DNA of 64,000 nt from Tateyamaria pelophila (GCF_019966495.1 NZ_JAIMIA010000015.1:1-64000); one strand, 5' to 3'; counted from the stretch's first letter, positions 8,266 through 17,845 are shown. Numbers and translations are program-made. The notes: generated by a model not told the origin, from the letters alone.

Positions 8266-9762
8266 ATGGAATACGGATTTACAATTGCGGCCTACGCGGT
8301 CGCGGCCGTCCTCTTCATCCTGAGCCTTGGTGGACTGAGCGGACAGGAAAGCGCCAAACGCGCTGTGTGGTACGGCATTGTCGGCATGGCGATTGCGGTG
8401 CTGGCAACGTTGATCGGACCCGGTCAGGGACTGGGCTTTGCCTCGGTCATCCTGATCGCGATGGGCGCGGCTGTGGGCTACCAGCTGGCCACCAAGGTCC
8501 AGATGACCCAAATGCCCGAGCTGGTGGCCATCATGCACTCGCTGGTGGGCCTCGCGGCGGTCTTTGTCGGCTTCAACGCCGATATCATGATCAACAGCAT
8601 GAGCAGCCTGTTTGCGGCCAACGGCCTTGTCCTGGGCGCGGTTGCCGAAAATGGCTATTCGGCCATCGGATTGCCCAAGGAAATCAACGACGGGCTGTCG
8701 TCCTTCGGCCAACTGATCGCCAAAAAAACGTCGGTTGAAATCAATATTCTCAAGGTCGAACTTGTGTTGGGCATCTGGATCGGTGCGGTCACCTTTACCG
8801 GCTCCGTCATTGCCTACGGAAAACTGGCTGGCAAGGTGGATTCCTCGGCGACCAAGCTGCCCGGCGGGCATCTGCTCAACGCGGGTGCTGCGGGTCTGTC
8901 GTTGCTGTTGACCATCATGTATCTGGGGGGATCCGGCAGCTGGACGCTGGTCGTGCTGACGTTGCTGGCCCTGTTCATCGGCTATCACCTGATCATGGGC
9001 ATCGGCGGGGCGGATATGCCTGTCGTGGTGTCGATGCTGAACTCCTATTCGGGCTGGGCTGCGGCCGCGATCGGCTTCTCACTGGGCAACGATCTTTTGA
9101 TCGTCGTTGGTGCGCTGGTTGGTTCTTCGGGTGCGATCCTCAGCTACATCATGTGTAAAGCGATGAACCGGTCCTTTGTGTCGGTCATCCTGGGTGGCTT
9201 CGGCGGCCCCGCAGGCGAGCAGATGGCGGTCGAGGGTGAGCAGATCGCGATCGACGCTGACGGTGTTGCCACGGCTTTGAACGAGGCAGACAGCGTCGTC
9301 ATCATCCCCGGTTACGGTATGGCCGTGGCCCAGGCCCAGCAGGGTGTAGCCGAGCTGACCCGCAAGCTGCGGGCGCAGGGCAAGACCGTGCGTTTTGCCA
9401 TTCACCCCGTCGCGGGCCGTTTGCCCGGCCACATGAACGTGTTGCTGGCCGAAGCGAAAGTGCCTTACGACATCGTGCTGGAAATGGACGAGATCAACGA
9501 CGACTTCCCGGACACGGATGTGGCCATCGTCATCGGGTCCAACGACATCGTGAACCCGGCGGCGCAGGACGATCCAAACTCGCCCATCGCTGGCATGCCG
9601 GTGTTGGAGTGCTGGAAGGCCAAGCAGGTGTTCGTATCCAAGCGCGGGCAGGGGACAGGTTATTCCGGTATCGAGAACCCGCTGTTCTTCAAGGACAACA
9701 CGCGGATGTTCTATGGAGATGCGAAGGCGTCTATCGACAAGCTGTTGCCGATGATCGACTGA
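8266..9762 (+). CDS. pntB: NAD(P) transhydrogenase beta subunit
   Basis: 498 residues. The N-terminal ~280 residues are membrane helices of domain II ([20 protein letters not shown] onward), followed by the soluble NADP(H)-binding domain III with [38 protein letters not shown], and the end [16 protein letters not shown]. Works in one complex with PntA. A ribosome site (GGCGGGAG) sits between the two genes and an intrinsic terminator follows at 9793. Confidence 0.97.
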   Translation: MEYGFTIAAYAVAAVLFILSLGGLSGQESAKRAVWYGIVGMAIAVLATLIGPGQGLGFASVILIAMGAAVGYQLATKVQMTQMPELVAIMHSLVGLAAVFVGFNADIMINSMSSLFAANGLVLGAVAENGYSAIGLPKEINDGLSSFGQLIAKKTSVEINILKVELVLGIWIGAVTFTGSVIAYGKLAGKVDSSATKLPGGHLLNAGAAGLSLLLTIMYLGGSGSWTLVVLTLLALFIGYHLIMGIGGADMPVVVSMLNSYSGWAAAAIGFSLGNDLLIVVGALVGSSGAILSYIMCKAMNRSFVSVILGGFGGPAGEQMAVEGEQIAIDADGVATALNEADSVVIIPGYGMAVAQAQQGVAELTRKLRAQGKTVRFAIHPVAGRLPGHMNVLLAEAKVPYDIVLEMDEINDDFPDTDVAIVIGSNDIVNPAAQDDPNSPIAGMPVLECWKAKQVFVSKRGQGTGYSGIENPLFFKDNTRMFYGDAKASIDKLLPMID

Positions 9763-9792
9763 TCCGTTCAGAGTCACAGCGAAATGCAAAAT

Positions 9793-9821
9793 GGGCGTGG
9801 GGTCAATCCCGCGCCCTTTTT
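9793..9821 (+). terminator. Rho-independent terminator after pntAB
   Basis: GGGCGTGGG, a short loop, CCCGCGCCC and then TTTTT: a 9-bp stem with one G-U pair followed by a T run, 30 bp after the pntB stop. Confidence 0.85.
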
Positions 9822-10477
9822 CCTTGTCCGGCGAGCGCAGGCCTACGAGAACATCGCGTCACCCGGCGCTACACGGGCCAGACCTTGGAATGCGCGGGCA
9901 ACGTCTTGATCGGCAAAGGATCTCCATTAGCCCACCCAAAGTGGTCTTTGGCGAAGCGTTGCTCTACTGCGTCCGAGGATTCCGCGACCGCATCCGCCCA
10001 AGGGATCATCCTGCGCAATACCGCGCGACATATTCCTGAACCGCCAACATGATGATCTGTCTGAAACCCGGTTGCATGCCAGCCATGGCCCAGGTGTTAC
10101 AAAGGAGGTCAACCAAACCAGTCACTGCACGCAATTTGTCCAGAGACAGCTTAGGCTGCGGCCTTGCAGATGCATTTTCCAATTCATCAACTTCGTCCCG
10201 TGCGATGCGCAAGGTTCTGTGAGTGTCCGATGACCTTCGACGCAGGCGGCGCAACTCCGGCTTTACAAAACACCAGTATTTTGAACCTATTTACATCCAG
10301 TTGCTGAATTTCATACGTTTGCAGCGTCGCGGAACCGAAACACGGGATGATCCTAGAGACGTGGATAAAATCGTTTGGTATGCGATCGTATTCATATAAA
10401 TCATTGAAATGATGGCAAAATAAATTTTGCTTTACGGGCGCATTGGGTTAACTGTGCCTAAACTTATTGGAGCAGAC
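9822..10477. other. Long spacer between pntAB and the DUF3422 gene, AT-richer at its right end
   Basis: About 650 bp with no confident gene. It holds one possible minus-strand ORF (10006-10254, listed separately). The right third (10255-10477) is clearly AT-richer than the surrounding genes and carries two small inverted repeats, TCAT-tgaa-ATGA (10401-10412) and GCAAAAT-aa-ATTTTGC (10415-10430), probably part of the DUF3422 promoter. It looks like degraded coding sequence plus a promoter. Confidence 0.5.
10006..10254 (-). CDS. Hypothetical protein or gene remnant (82 aa)
   Basis: An 82-residue minus-strand frame with a TTG start and only a weak ribosome site. Its C-terminal two thirds looks protein-like (helical SLDKLRAVTGLVDLLCNTWA followed by QIIMLAVQEYVARY), while the N-terminal part is Arg-rich and unconvincing. 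The frame is open for another 12 codons upstream to a stop. I do not recognise the family. It may be a small gene with a miscalled start or the surviving 3' end of a larger decayed gene. Confidence 0.35.
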   Translation of the reverse strand: MRRLRRRSSDTHRTLRIARDEVDELENASARPQPKLSLDKLRAVTGLVDLLCNTWAMAGMQPGFRQIIMLAVQEYVARYCAG

Positions 10478-11761
10478 ATGGCCCCCATCGAAGATCATCC
10501 GCTGCGTTACAAATTGGCAAACGAGCTGCACGCGCGGCCGTTTCCGTCGATGGTCGCGCCAAGCGAAGCGGCCTATGTCGCATTCAAGCAGCCCGAAATG
10601 GCTGCCAATCGCGACCGGGGTGCCGATATCGAACATCTGTACAAGCTGCTCGATCGCCATGGTGCCCCGCATCCCCAACCCGGTGCCACCCATTACTACG
10701 GTCAGATCGGCCGCCACTGGTTGAAATGGGAACAACATACGGAATTTGTGACTTACACGATCTTTTCTGAAGGCGTACAGGACCGCCCGTTTGACCCTCG
10801 GGCCTTTGACCCCTTTCCGCAGGACTGGCTGGAAGAGGCACCGGGCCAACGGATCACATCGGTTCTCTTGCGGATCGAAGAGCGCCCGGACGACGCGATC
10901 GTGCGCGCAAACCTGGGTGATTGGTTTGTGCCCGAAAGTCTCGCCGTGAGCGTTGTGTTAGACAATGCGGCGATCATGGCGGGTGATTTTCGGATCGACC
11001 CCAATGGCCACATGCGGTTCGCCGTGTTCGCCTCTGATACGATCAGCGAGCGGCGGGTGGGCCGGATCGTTCAGCGTCTCTGCGAGATTGAGACATATAA
11101 ATCCATGTCCATGCTCGGCTTTGCTCGTGTGCGCAGCATGGGGGCGCAACTTGCCGAACTGGACACCCGGTTGACCGAACTGGTTGGTGCGATGTCAGCA
11201 CCGGCTTCCAAGGCGGAAGAAACCTTGCAGGCTCTCCTGGCGATTTCGGCAGAATTTGAAACCCTTTCGGCGCGGTCTTCGTTTCGTTTTGCCGCGACCT
11301 CGGCGTATGAGGCATTGGTGAACCAGAGGATCGAGTCGCTGCGTGAGGAACGATACGATGGCCGTCAGAGCTTTGCCGAGTTCATGATGCGCCGCTATCA
11401 ACCTGCGATGCGCACCGTGAAATCGGCGCAGGATCGCCTTGATGCGATGTCAAGTCGGGGGGTGCGTGCTGCGGACCTGTTGCGGACCCGGGTGGATGTC
11501 GAACGTTCGGCGCAGAACCAGTTCCTCTTGGCAAGCATGGACAAACGGTCGGATCTGCAATTGCGGTTGCAGCGCACGGTTGAAGGATTGTCCGTTGTGG
11601 CGATCAGCTACTACGCTGTCTCCCTCGTCGCATACCTGCTGTACCCTCTCAGCGAGGCGTTGGGGCTGTCCAAAGGAATGCTGACCGCCCTGGTGACCTT
11701 GCCCGTTGTGGCGGCTGTCTGGTGGATGGTGCGCCGTTTGCGTCAGGCTGTCGAAAAGTAA
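10478..11761 (+). CDS. DUF3422 family membrane protein
   Basis: 427 residues. The start PLRYKLANELHARPFPSM is the hallmark of DUF3422, found widely in alpha- and betaproteobacteria. The middle is helical and probably coiled (residues ~220-370), and the C-terminus has two membrane helices (about 375-395 and 402-420) split by a short loop, ending in WWMVRRLRQ. Domain order suggests a membrane-anchored protein with a large cytoplasmic part; function is unknown. ATG 10478 was chosen over 10427 because homologs begin close to the HPLR motif and TTGGAG lies just upstream. Confidence 0.85.
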   Translation: MAPIEDHPLRYKLANELHARPFPSMVAPSEAAYVAFKQPEMAANRDRGADIEHLYKLLDRHGAPHPQPGATHYYGQIGRHWLKWEQHTEFVTYTIFSEGVQDRPFDPRAFDPFPQDWLEEAPGQRITSVLLRIEERPDDAIVRANLGDWFVPESLAVSVVLDNAAIMAGDFRIDPNGHMRFAVFASDTISERRVGRIVQRLCEIETYKSMSMLGFARVRSMGAQLAELDTRLTELVGAMSAPASKAEETLQALLAISAEFETLSARSSFRFAATSAYEALVNQRIESLREERYDGRQSFAEFMMRRYQPAMRTVKSAQDRLDAMSSRGVRAADLLRTRVDVERSAQNQFLLASMDKRSDLQLRLQRTVEGLSVVAISYYAVSLVAYLLYPLSEALGLSKGMLTALVTLPVVAAVWWMVRRLRQAVEK

Positions 11762-11772
11762 CGGATCGCTAT

Positions 11773-11799
11773 GGCGTAACAATGGGTACGCCTTACGGG
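11773..11799 (-). repeat. REP-like element, copy e (degenerate)
   Basis: Minus-strand CCCGTAAGGCGTACCC...GTTACGCC: head preserved, stem only 6-7 bp (GGCGTA/TACGCC) with a larger loop. It pairs in inverted orientation with copy f, 27 bp away, between two convergent genes. Confidence 0.6.
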
Positions 11800-11826
11800 G
11801 CTGTTTGAGCCGTTTGCATCTTTCCA

Positions 11827-11855
11827 GTAAGGCGGAGGCATCCTCCGCCCTTTTT
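11827..11855 (+). repeat. REP-like element, copy f, doubling as terminator
   Basis: GTAAGGC head, stem GGCGGAGG-cat-CCTCCGCC identical to copy d, immediately followed by CTTTTT. The stem plus T run is a plausible intrinsic terminator for the DUF3422 transcript. Confidence 0.75.
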
Positions 11856-11930
11856 GGACGTTGTCTTCTCCGAGCACTTGCCCCGTGTCGGCAGAGCGGA
11901 AGCTGGGCGGACCTTCCCCCGACGGTGGTA

Positions 11931-12902
11931 TCAGCGCCCTCGGATACGCGGATCCAAAGCGTCGCGCAGCCCGTCGCCGAGGTAGTTCACGCCCAGCACC
12001 GTCAGCGAAATCAGGATCCCCGGAAGAACAACCCGTTCAGGATATTGCTCCATCCGTTGTACCGCATCTGCGAGCAATTTGCCCCATGTAGGGAAGTCCG
12101 ACGGGAAACCCACTCCAAGGAAGCTCAGAGCGCTTTCCGTGATGATCGCGGTGGCGAGGCCAAGCGTGGCGGATACCATGATCGGCGAGACCACATTGGG
12201 CAGCAGGTGACGTCGGATGATCTTGCCTGGTGTCGTCCCGATGGAGCGCGCGGCCAGGATGAATTCCCGCTCCTTCAGCGCCAGAATGTCACCGCGCACG
12301 ATCCGTGCCGTTTGCATCCAGCTGGTCAGGCCCACGACGCTGACGATCAGGATGAACATCCCGCCTTCGGGTCCAAAGCTGGCCCTGAGCGGTTCGCGGA
12401 ACAGCGTGACGGCGACCAGCAACAGCGGCAAAATTGGCAGCGAGAGCACCAGATCGGTGAGGCGCATCAGCCAGAAATCAGCCTTCTTGAAATAGCCTGC
12501 CACGACGCCCACGCCAGTGCCGATCACAAGGGCCAGGATCATCGCGGCCCAGCCAACAGCCATCGAAGCCCGCCCGCCAGCGATCAGGTTCGCGAGAATA
12601 TCACGACCGAGGTTATCGGTGCCAAGGGGCCGGAACCAGCCAACCTTGGCGTTGCCGTCCCATAGCGCCACGTAAATAGGCCGCATGTCCCGGTTGCGGA
12701 TATCCAGCGCCTGAGGGTCGACTTGCCAGATATAGGGTCCGAAGATCACCGCAAGCGTGATGAAAATCAGGAATCCGCCACCGAAGAGCGCACCCTTGTG
12801 ATGTTTGAGCTGTTCCCAAACATCGATCCACTGTGACCGGGGCGGTTTGGAAGGCTCTTTGTCCTTGAGAGCGGCCAGGGGATCTGTGGCTTGATCAGTC
12901 AT
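11931..12902 (-). CDS. Peptide/nickel-type ABC transporter permease, DppC/OppC family
   Basis: 323 residues, with the N-terminal OppC-type cytoplasmic segment, a first membrane helix (GALFGGGFLIFITLAVIFGP) and five more. The EAA loop REREFILAARSIGTTPGKII-type motif (residues ~210-230) docks the ATPase. Together with the permease at 12895 and binding protein at 14011 it forms an importer in the inner membrane. The start at 12902 (MTDQATDPLAAL) overlaps the upstream permease stop by 8 bp and was preferred to the longer frame from 12944. Confidence 0.92.
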   Translation of the reverse strand: MTDQATDPLAALKDKEPSKPPRSQWIDVWEQLKHHKGALFGGGFLIFITLAVIFGPYIWQVDPQALDIRNRDMRPIYVALWDGNAKVGWFRPLGTDNLGRDILANLIAGGRASMAVGWAAMILALVIGTGVGVVAGYFKKADFWLMRLTDLVLSLPILPLLLVAVTLFREPLRASFGPEGGMFILIVSVVGLTSWMQTARIVRGDILALKEREFILAARSIGTTPGKIIRRHLLPNVVSPIMVSATLGLATAIITESALSFLGVGFPSDFPTWGKLLADAVQRMEQYPERVVLPGILISLTVLGVNYLGDGLRDALDPRIRGR

Positions 12903-13902
12903 AGCGGATCCTTGGGTCGAGGACGCCATAGAGGACGTCAGCAATCAGGTTGAAGAGCACGATCAGGATCGCAAAGATGAACGTCAGCGTCATCACCATG
13001 GGGATGTCATTGGCAAACAGGGCCGTCAGCAGCAGCTGTCCGATCCCGTTCACCTTGAAAACGTTCTCGGTGATGATCGCGCCGCCAAAGATTGCCGGAA
13101 CACCCAGCGCGATAACGGTGATTACCGGGATCATCGAGTTGCGCAGCACATGCACCATGACCACCACGCCCTCACGCAAGCCTTTGGCGCGCGCGGTGCG
13201 CACGTAGTCCTGTCCGAGGTTGTCGAGCATCGACGAGCGCATGTACCGGCTCAGCTGGGCGGTGGTCTGCAAGGCAAGCACCATGACGGGCATGATCATC
13301 TGAAAGAACTGCAATTTGAACGTGGCCCAATCGGTGACGACAAGGGTCGTGTCGTAAATTGACGGCAACCACCCCAGCTGCACGGAAAACAGCACGATCA
13401 GCAGCGGTCCTGTAAAAAAGGGGGGGATCGAAAAGCCGATCATCGTGATGAATGTGCCGGTCTGATCAAAAACTGAATACTGTCTGTAGGCGGAATAAAT
13501 GCCGATGGGCAGGGCGATCAGAATGCCCACGATGTAAGACAGGCCAACCACCCACAGGGTTTGCGGCATACGCTGCACGACGATGTCCATGACGGGGCTG
13601 CGGGTCTGCCAGGAGATGACGCGCTGTTTGCCTTCGGCAAACGTCGTCCCGAACCAATGGTCAAAAAGAACCTGCGGTTCGATCCAGAAGAACTGCACCA
13701 TCCACTTGTAATATTGCACATGCAGCGGCTGGCCGAGGCCAAGCGCTTCGCGCATTTTCTGCTTCACTTCCGGGGGGACGGTCAGTGGGACCTGAGCCAT
13801 AGGGTCGCCCGGTGCCAACTGAAGCAGGAGAAAAATGACAAGGCTGATGAACAAAAGCGTCGGGATCGAAAGGATCAACCGGCGGATTGTGAAAGTCAGC
13901 AT
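12895..13902 (-). CDS. Peptide/nickel-type ABC transporter permease, DppB/OppB family
   Basis: 335 residues starting MLTFTIRRLILSIPTLLFIS, the usual DppB amino terminus, with six predicted membrane helices and an EAA loop around DYVRTARAKGLREGVVVMVH. The loop between helices 1 and 2 is long (residues ~30-100), as in OppB members. It is the second gene of the minus-strand operon (binding protein, DppB, DppC), overlapping DppC by 8 bp. Substrate presumably a short peptide or a related amide compound; not determinable from the permease. Confidence 0.93.
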   Translation of the reverse strand: MLTFTIRRLILSIPTLLFISLVIFLLLQLAPGDPMAQVPLTVPPEVKQKMREALGLGQPLHVQYYKWMVQFFWIEPQVLFDHWFGTTFAEGKQRVISWQTRSPVMDIVVQRMPQTLWVVGLSYIVGILIALPIGIYSAYRQYSVFDQTGTFITMIGFSIPPFFTGPLLIVLFSVQLGWLPSIYDTTLVVTDWATFKLQFFQMIMPVMVLALQTTAQLSRYMRSSMLDNLGQDYVRTARAKGLREGVVVMVHVLRNSMIPVITVIALGVPAIFGGAIITENVFKVNGIGQLLLTALFANDIPMVMTLTFIFAILIVLFNLIADVLYGVLDPRIRYD

Positions 13903-13950
13903 AGAAGGCCAATCCTTATAAGATGGTCTTTGGTGTTCGATAAGAAGAGC

Positions 13951-13976
13951 GGGCGGCGTGCGCTGGCACGCCGCCC
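13951..13976. repeat. Perfect 11-bp hairpin in the ABC operon spacer
   Basis: GGGCGGCGTGC-gctg-GCACGCCGCCC, directly abutting REP copy g. On the minus-strand transcript it lies between the binding-protein gene and the first permease gene, a position where stable hairpins usually protect the upstream mRNA. Confidence 0.7.
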
Positions 13977-13977
13977 G

Positions 13978-14003
13978 CCCGTTAGGCGGAGGTGTCCTCC
14001 GCC
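13978..14003 (+). repeat. REP-like element, copy g
   Basis: CCCGTTAGGC head (one base off consensus) and stem GGCGGAGG-tgt-CCTCCGCC. Together with the neighbouring 11-bp hairpin it fills the 108-bp gap between binding protein and permease. Confidence 0.7.
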
Positions 14004-14010
14004 CTGTTGC

Positions 14011-15714
14011 TTAGTTGATGCGGTACCAGTCGGCTACATTCCACAACTCACTGTCCCAGACGTTCAACTTGACGCCGCCCAGATCGTTGACATGGGCAGA
14101 CACCCGTCCGCGGTGCACGAGCGGGACGATGGTATAGGTGTCTTTGGTCAGCATGTTGTTCATCTTGATCGCGATTTCGGCGCGTTTTTCGATGTCACCG
14201 GTCCGGGCCAGTTCGTCGATCAGGGCGTCGTATTCCGGATCACAGAAACGGTTGATGTTCTCACCCTGCCACTGGCTTTCTGGCCTTGGCTCGTTGCCAC
14301 AACGATAGGCCGCCAGATATTGCTGGGGATCCGTTCCGTTGAACGTGTTGGCGTACATTTCCACATCAGCATAGAACTTCTGGAACGTGTCCGGCGAGCC
14401 GGGGTCACCACCAAAGAAGACCGACGCATCGAGGTTGCGCAATTCGGTTTCAACACCGATCTCTTCCCACCAGGCCTTGATCAGCGCCTGAAAATCCTGG
14501 CGGACGGCGTTGGTCGATGTCTGGTAGAGCACGGACAGTTCCATGCCGTCTTTCTCACGGACACCATCACCGTCGCTGTCGGTCCAGCCGGCTTCTTCCA
14601 GCAGAGCCTTGGCACCTTCGATGTCCTGCGTTGCGCAGTGCATGTCGCCAGAGGCAAACATGGCTGGTGCCGGGACCAGATCACAAGTGACCTTGCCCGC
14701 CTGACCGTAACCAACTTCGACCAGAAGAGGGCGGTCAATGGCCATCGACAGCGCTTTGCGCACGCGGATGTCTGACAGGAACGGGTGCGGCTCAGCCACT
14801 GTCGCCCGTGTTTCCGGCGGCAGATCCGGTGATGGGTTGGTCATGTTCATCTCGATGCGCTCGACCAGCGGACCAAAGCCGGCGATGGCCTTGCCCTTAC
14901 CAGCCGACTCCATCCGTGCGATGACGTCAGGTGCCAGCTGCAGGTTCCAGGCATAGTCGAATTCACCTGTTTCCAGAACCGAACGGCCAGCCGCCGCGGC
15001 ATCGCCGCCACCTTTGAACGTCACCTTGGCAAAGGCTGGTTTGGCCGGATCGCGGTAGTTCGGGTTTGCCGAATACTGGATCACGTCATTGGGGCGGAAA
15101 TCGTCCACGACGAACGGGCCGGTGCCAATGGGGTTGAAGTTTGCCTCTGTGCACTCGGGCGCTTTGGCGCCGAGGCAATCCGCGAACTGGGCCGCCTGAA
15201 TGATCGGAGACTGGCCGCCAACGAAGGGGCCATACGGGTTGGGCTTGGGTTGATTGAAGGTCACTTTGACGGTCAGGTCGTCAATCGCTTCCACGTTCTC
15301 GACACCGTCAAAGAAAGCCGCCTGCGCACAACCGCCTTCGGGGTGCATACAGTATTCCGCAGTGAATTTCACGTCGGCAGAGGTCACGGGCGTGCCGTCG
15401 GACCACATCATGCCGGGTGCGATTTTCCATGTGATGGTGGTCAGATCCTCGCTTACACCGCCATTACCGACCGTTGGGATTTCCGACGCCAGAAACGGAA
15501 CCATTTCGCCCATTTCATTGTAGCGCGCCAGAGGTTCAACGACCAAAGAGGCCGCCTCGATATCCTTGGTACCACCGGACAGATAGGGGTTCAGAATCGA
15601 GGGGGCTTGCCAATAGATGATGCTGACTTCGCCGTCGGCTCCGCGTTCGGCGAAGGCCGCCGGCGCGAGCGCGGCTGTCGCCACAGCACCCATAAGTAGG
15701 GTTTTCAATGTCAT
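14011..15714 (-). CDS. ABC transporter periplasmic substrate-binding protein, family 5 (peptide/opine type)
   Basis: 567 residues. The start at 15714 gives a clear Sec signal peptide (MTLKTLLMGAVATAALAPAA, cleavage after AFA) with GGAG 6 nt upstream; the longer frame from 15924 does not. Motifs of family 5 binding proteins are visible: EVSIIYWQAPSILNPYLSGG-like start, LTTITWKIAPGMMWSDGTPV, and RVRKALSMAIDRPLLVEVGY. It captures a peptide-like ligand for the permeases at 13902 and 12902. First gene of the minus-strand operon, divergent from the ATPase gene at 16013. Confidence 0.93.
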   Translation of the reverse strand: MTLKTLLMGAVATAALAPAAFAERGADGEVSIIYWQAPSILNPYLSGGTKDIEAASLVVEPLARYNEMGEMVPFLASEIPTVGNGGVSEDLTTITWKIAPGMMWSDGTPVTSADVKFTAEYCMHPEGGCAQAAFFDGVENVEAIDDLTVKVTFNQPKPNPYGPFVGGQSPIIQAAQFADCLGAKAPECTEANFNPIGTGPFVVDDFRPNDVIQYSANPNYRDPAKPAFAKVTFKGGGDAAAAGRSVLETGEFDYAWNLQLAPDVIARMESAGKGKAIAGFGPLVERIEMNMTNPSPDLPPETRATVAEPHPFLSDIRVRKALSMAIDRPLLVEVGYGQAGKVTCDLVPAPAMFASGDMHCATQDIEGAKALLEEAGWTDSDGDGVREKDGMELSVLYQTSTNAVRQDFQALIKAWWEEIGVETELRNLDASVFFGGDPGSPDTFQKFYADVEMYANTFNGTDPQQYLAAYRCGNEPRPESQWQGENINRFCDPEYDALIDELARTGDIEKRAEIAIKMNNMLTKDTYTIVPLVHRGRVSAHVNDLGGVKLNVWDSELWNVADWYRIN

Positions 15715-15914
15715 GTCATACTCCTTGTTGGACGCCGGCTTGGGGGCCGGTGCCGATCGTGCGCCGCATTTCCTGCGATCGCGAGTTGTTGCCTGGAAGG
15801 CGTAGGCGCAGTATACCATGTCATTTACGCTATGGCCGTTTATTTCGCACACGCTCCCCAAGCGGATGTTTCCATCGAAACAGAACTTGCTGAAAATGCA
15901 AGCCTCGCCAGTGT

Positions 15915-15972
15915 TAATTGTCAATTAATTCTGTTGCAGGGTTTGACAGTGCTGCAACCTTGGCCATAGCGT
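15915..15972 (+). promoter_or_regulatory. Divergent ABC promoter region: palindrome and candidate -35/-10
   Basis: A 15-bp palindrome TTAATT-gtc-AATTAA (15915-15929) stands between the divergent transcripts. A plus-strand TTGACA (15944-15949) followed after 17 bp by ATAGCG (15967-15972) is a plausible promoter for the ATPase gene. The palindrome is a candidate operator able to control both directions. Confidence 0.45.
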
Positions 15973-16012
15973 GATTGAGTGGTCCTGGAGCGGCCGATTT
16001 TGAGGGATTAGA

Positions 16013-17845
16013 ATGCTCGATGAAACCGGCACGGCGCCCATCGCCGACATTCAGGGCCTGCGCGTCGAATTCCAGACCAAGGACGGCCCTGTTCTGGGCG
16101 TCGAGGATGTTTCCTTCACGGTCAACTCGGGCGAGACAGTATGTATCGTCGGGGAATCCGGGTCAGGCAAATCGGTATCGTCGCTGTCCCTGATGCGACT
16201 GGTGGAATTCGGTGGCGGCGAAATCGCGGGTGGTCGCCTGTTGTTTGACCGCAAGGACGCCGAGCAGATCGATCTGGCGAAAGCGGATCAAAGCCTGATG
16301 CAGACCATTCGCGGCAACGAAATCGGAATGATTTTCCAAGAGCCCATGACCGCGCTCAACCCGGTTTTCACCGTCGGTCGCCAGTTGACCGAAGGGTTGC
16401 GCCTGCACCGGGGCATGTCCAAGTCGGAGGCCGAAGCCCGCGCGCTGGAACTGATGAACCAGGTGCGCATCCCGGAACCTGAGCGCCGTTTGGTACAATA
16501 TCCACACGAATTGTCAGGTGGTATGCGCCAGCGCGTGGTCATTGCCATGGCACTCGCATGCAAGCCCCGTCTGTTGATCGCGGATGAGCCGACGACCGCC
16601 CTTGATGTGACAATTCAGGCCGAAATTCTGGCCCTGATGGATCGCCTCAAGCGCGAGACCGGCACGGCCGTGATGTTCATCACGCACGATATGGCGGTCG
16701 TGGCCCAGATGGCCGACCGCGTCGTTGTCATGTTCCGCGGCAACAAGGTCGAAGAGGGTACCGTTTCGGAAATCTTTGAAAATCCGCAGCACCCGTACAC
16801 CAAGGCGCTGCTGGCCGCTGTGCCCAAGCTGGGCGAGATGACGGGCAAGACCTACCCCGAACCCATGAAGTTGATGGGCCGGACGCAGAAGGAAATCTTG
16901 CCGATCCCCGGCACAGAAGAGCCGTTGCTGGAGGTCAAGGGCCTGACGACGCGGTTCCCGGTCAAGGGCGGCTTTTTCCGCCGTCTTGTCGCCAATGTGC
17001 ACGCGGTCGAGGATCTGTCCTTTACCATCAACAAGGGGCAGACCCTGAGCCTGGTGGGTGAGAGCGGTTGCGGTAAATCGACAGCCGGCCGGTCGATCCT
17101 GCGCCTCGTCGATCCGCAAGAAGGCAGCGTCATACTGGATGGCAAGGATATCATGGCGCTCAGCGACAATGACTTGCGCACGGCGCGCATGGACATGCAG
17201 ATGATCTTTCAGGATCCTTTCGCCTCGCTCAATCCGCAAATGCAGTTGGCCGACCAGGTGGCAGAGCCGATGCACAATTTCGGCATGTTTGCCGGCGAAG
17301 AGGGTCGAAAGCGCGTTGAGATGCTCTTTGATCGGGTTGAATTGCCGCGCAGTTTCATGCGTCGGTTTCCGCACGAATTGTCGGGTGGTCAACGCCAGCG
17401 GGTGGCGATCGCACGTGCCCTTGCCCTCAATCCCAAGCTGATCATTGCTGATGAAGCTGTGTCGGCGCTGGACGTGTCGGTGCAGGCGCAGGTGTTGAAC
17501 CTGATGATGGAACTGCAGGCCGAAATGGGCCTGTCCTTCTTGTTCATCAGCCACGACATGGCAGTTGTCGAGCGGGTCAGTCATCAGGTTGGCGTGATGT
17601 ATCTGGGCCGGATCGTCGAGCTTGGGCCACGGTCGCGGGTGTTCGAGAACCCGCAACACCCCTATACGCAGGCGTTGATGAAAGCGGTGCCGATCGCGGA
17701 TCCGCGCAAGCGTAAGGCAGAGAAGGATCTGAATTTCAAACCGATCCCTTCTCCGATCCATCCTGTCGGCTATGATCCGGCTCCGTCCGAATATGATGAG
17801 GTCGAGCCGGGCCATTTCGTTCTGACCACAGACAGCGGCTATTGA
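16013..17845 (+). CDS. Fused dipeptide ABC transporter ATP-binding protein (DppD-DppF type)
   Basis: 610 residues with two complete ABC ATPase domains. Domain 1: Walker A GESGSGKS (~47-54), signature LSGGMRQR, Walker B LLIADEPTTALD. Domain 2: Walker A GESGCGKS (~348-355), signature LSGGQRQR, Walker B LIIADEAVSALD. In the second Walker B region EAVSALD replaces the more common EPVSALD. Each half ends with the oligopeptide-transporter C-terminal module (FENPQHPYTKALL, FENPQHPYTQALM). It powers the permeases encoded across the divergent promoter. The single-gene fusion is common in Rhizobiales and Rhodobacterales. Confidence 0.95.
   Translation: MLDETGTAPIADIQGLRVEFQTKDGPVLGVEDVSFTVNSGETVCIVGESGSGKSVSSLSLMRLVEFGGGEIAGGRLLFDRKDAEQIDLAKADQSLMQTIRGNEIGMIFQEPMTALNPVFTVGRQLTEGLRLHRGMSKSEAEARALELMNQVRIPEPERRLVQYPHELSGGMRQRVVIAMALACKPRLLIADEPTTALDVTIQAEILALMDRLKRETGTAVMFITHDMAVVAQMADRVVVMFRGNKVEEGTVSEIFENPQHPYTKALLAAVPKLGEMTGKTYPEPMKLMGRTQKEILPIPGTEEPLLEVKGLTTRFPVKGGFFRRLVANVHAVEDLSFTINKGQTLSLVGESGCGKSTAGRSILRLVDPQEGSVILDGKDIMALSDNDLRTARMDMQMIFQDPFASLNPQMQLADQVAEPMHNFGMFAGEEGRKRVEMLFDRVELPRSFMRRFPHELSGGQRQRVAIARALALNPKLIIADEAVSALDVSVQAQVLNLMMELQAEMGLSFLFISHDMAVVERVSHQVGVMYLGRIVELGPRSRVFENPQHPYTQALMKAVPIADPRKRKAEKDLNFKPIPSPIHPVGYDPAPSEYDEVEPGHFVLTTDSGY

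Noticed and set aside
6619-8988. 789-aa minus-strand frame rich in His, Arg, Gln and Asp
   Set aside because: Antisense shadow of pntAB; its composition is typical of reverse reading of GC-rich genes.
10431-10443. TTTACGGGCGC resembling the REP head upstream of the DUF3422 gene
   Set aside because: Only the short head matches and there is no stem; it could be a remnant but is within chance.
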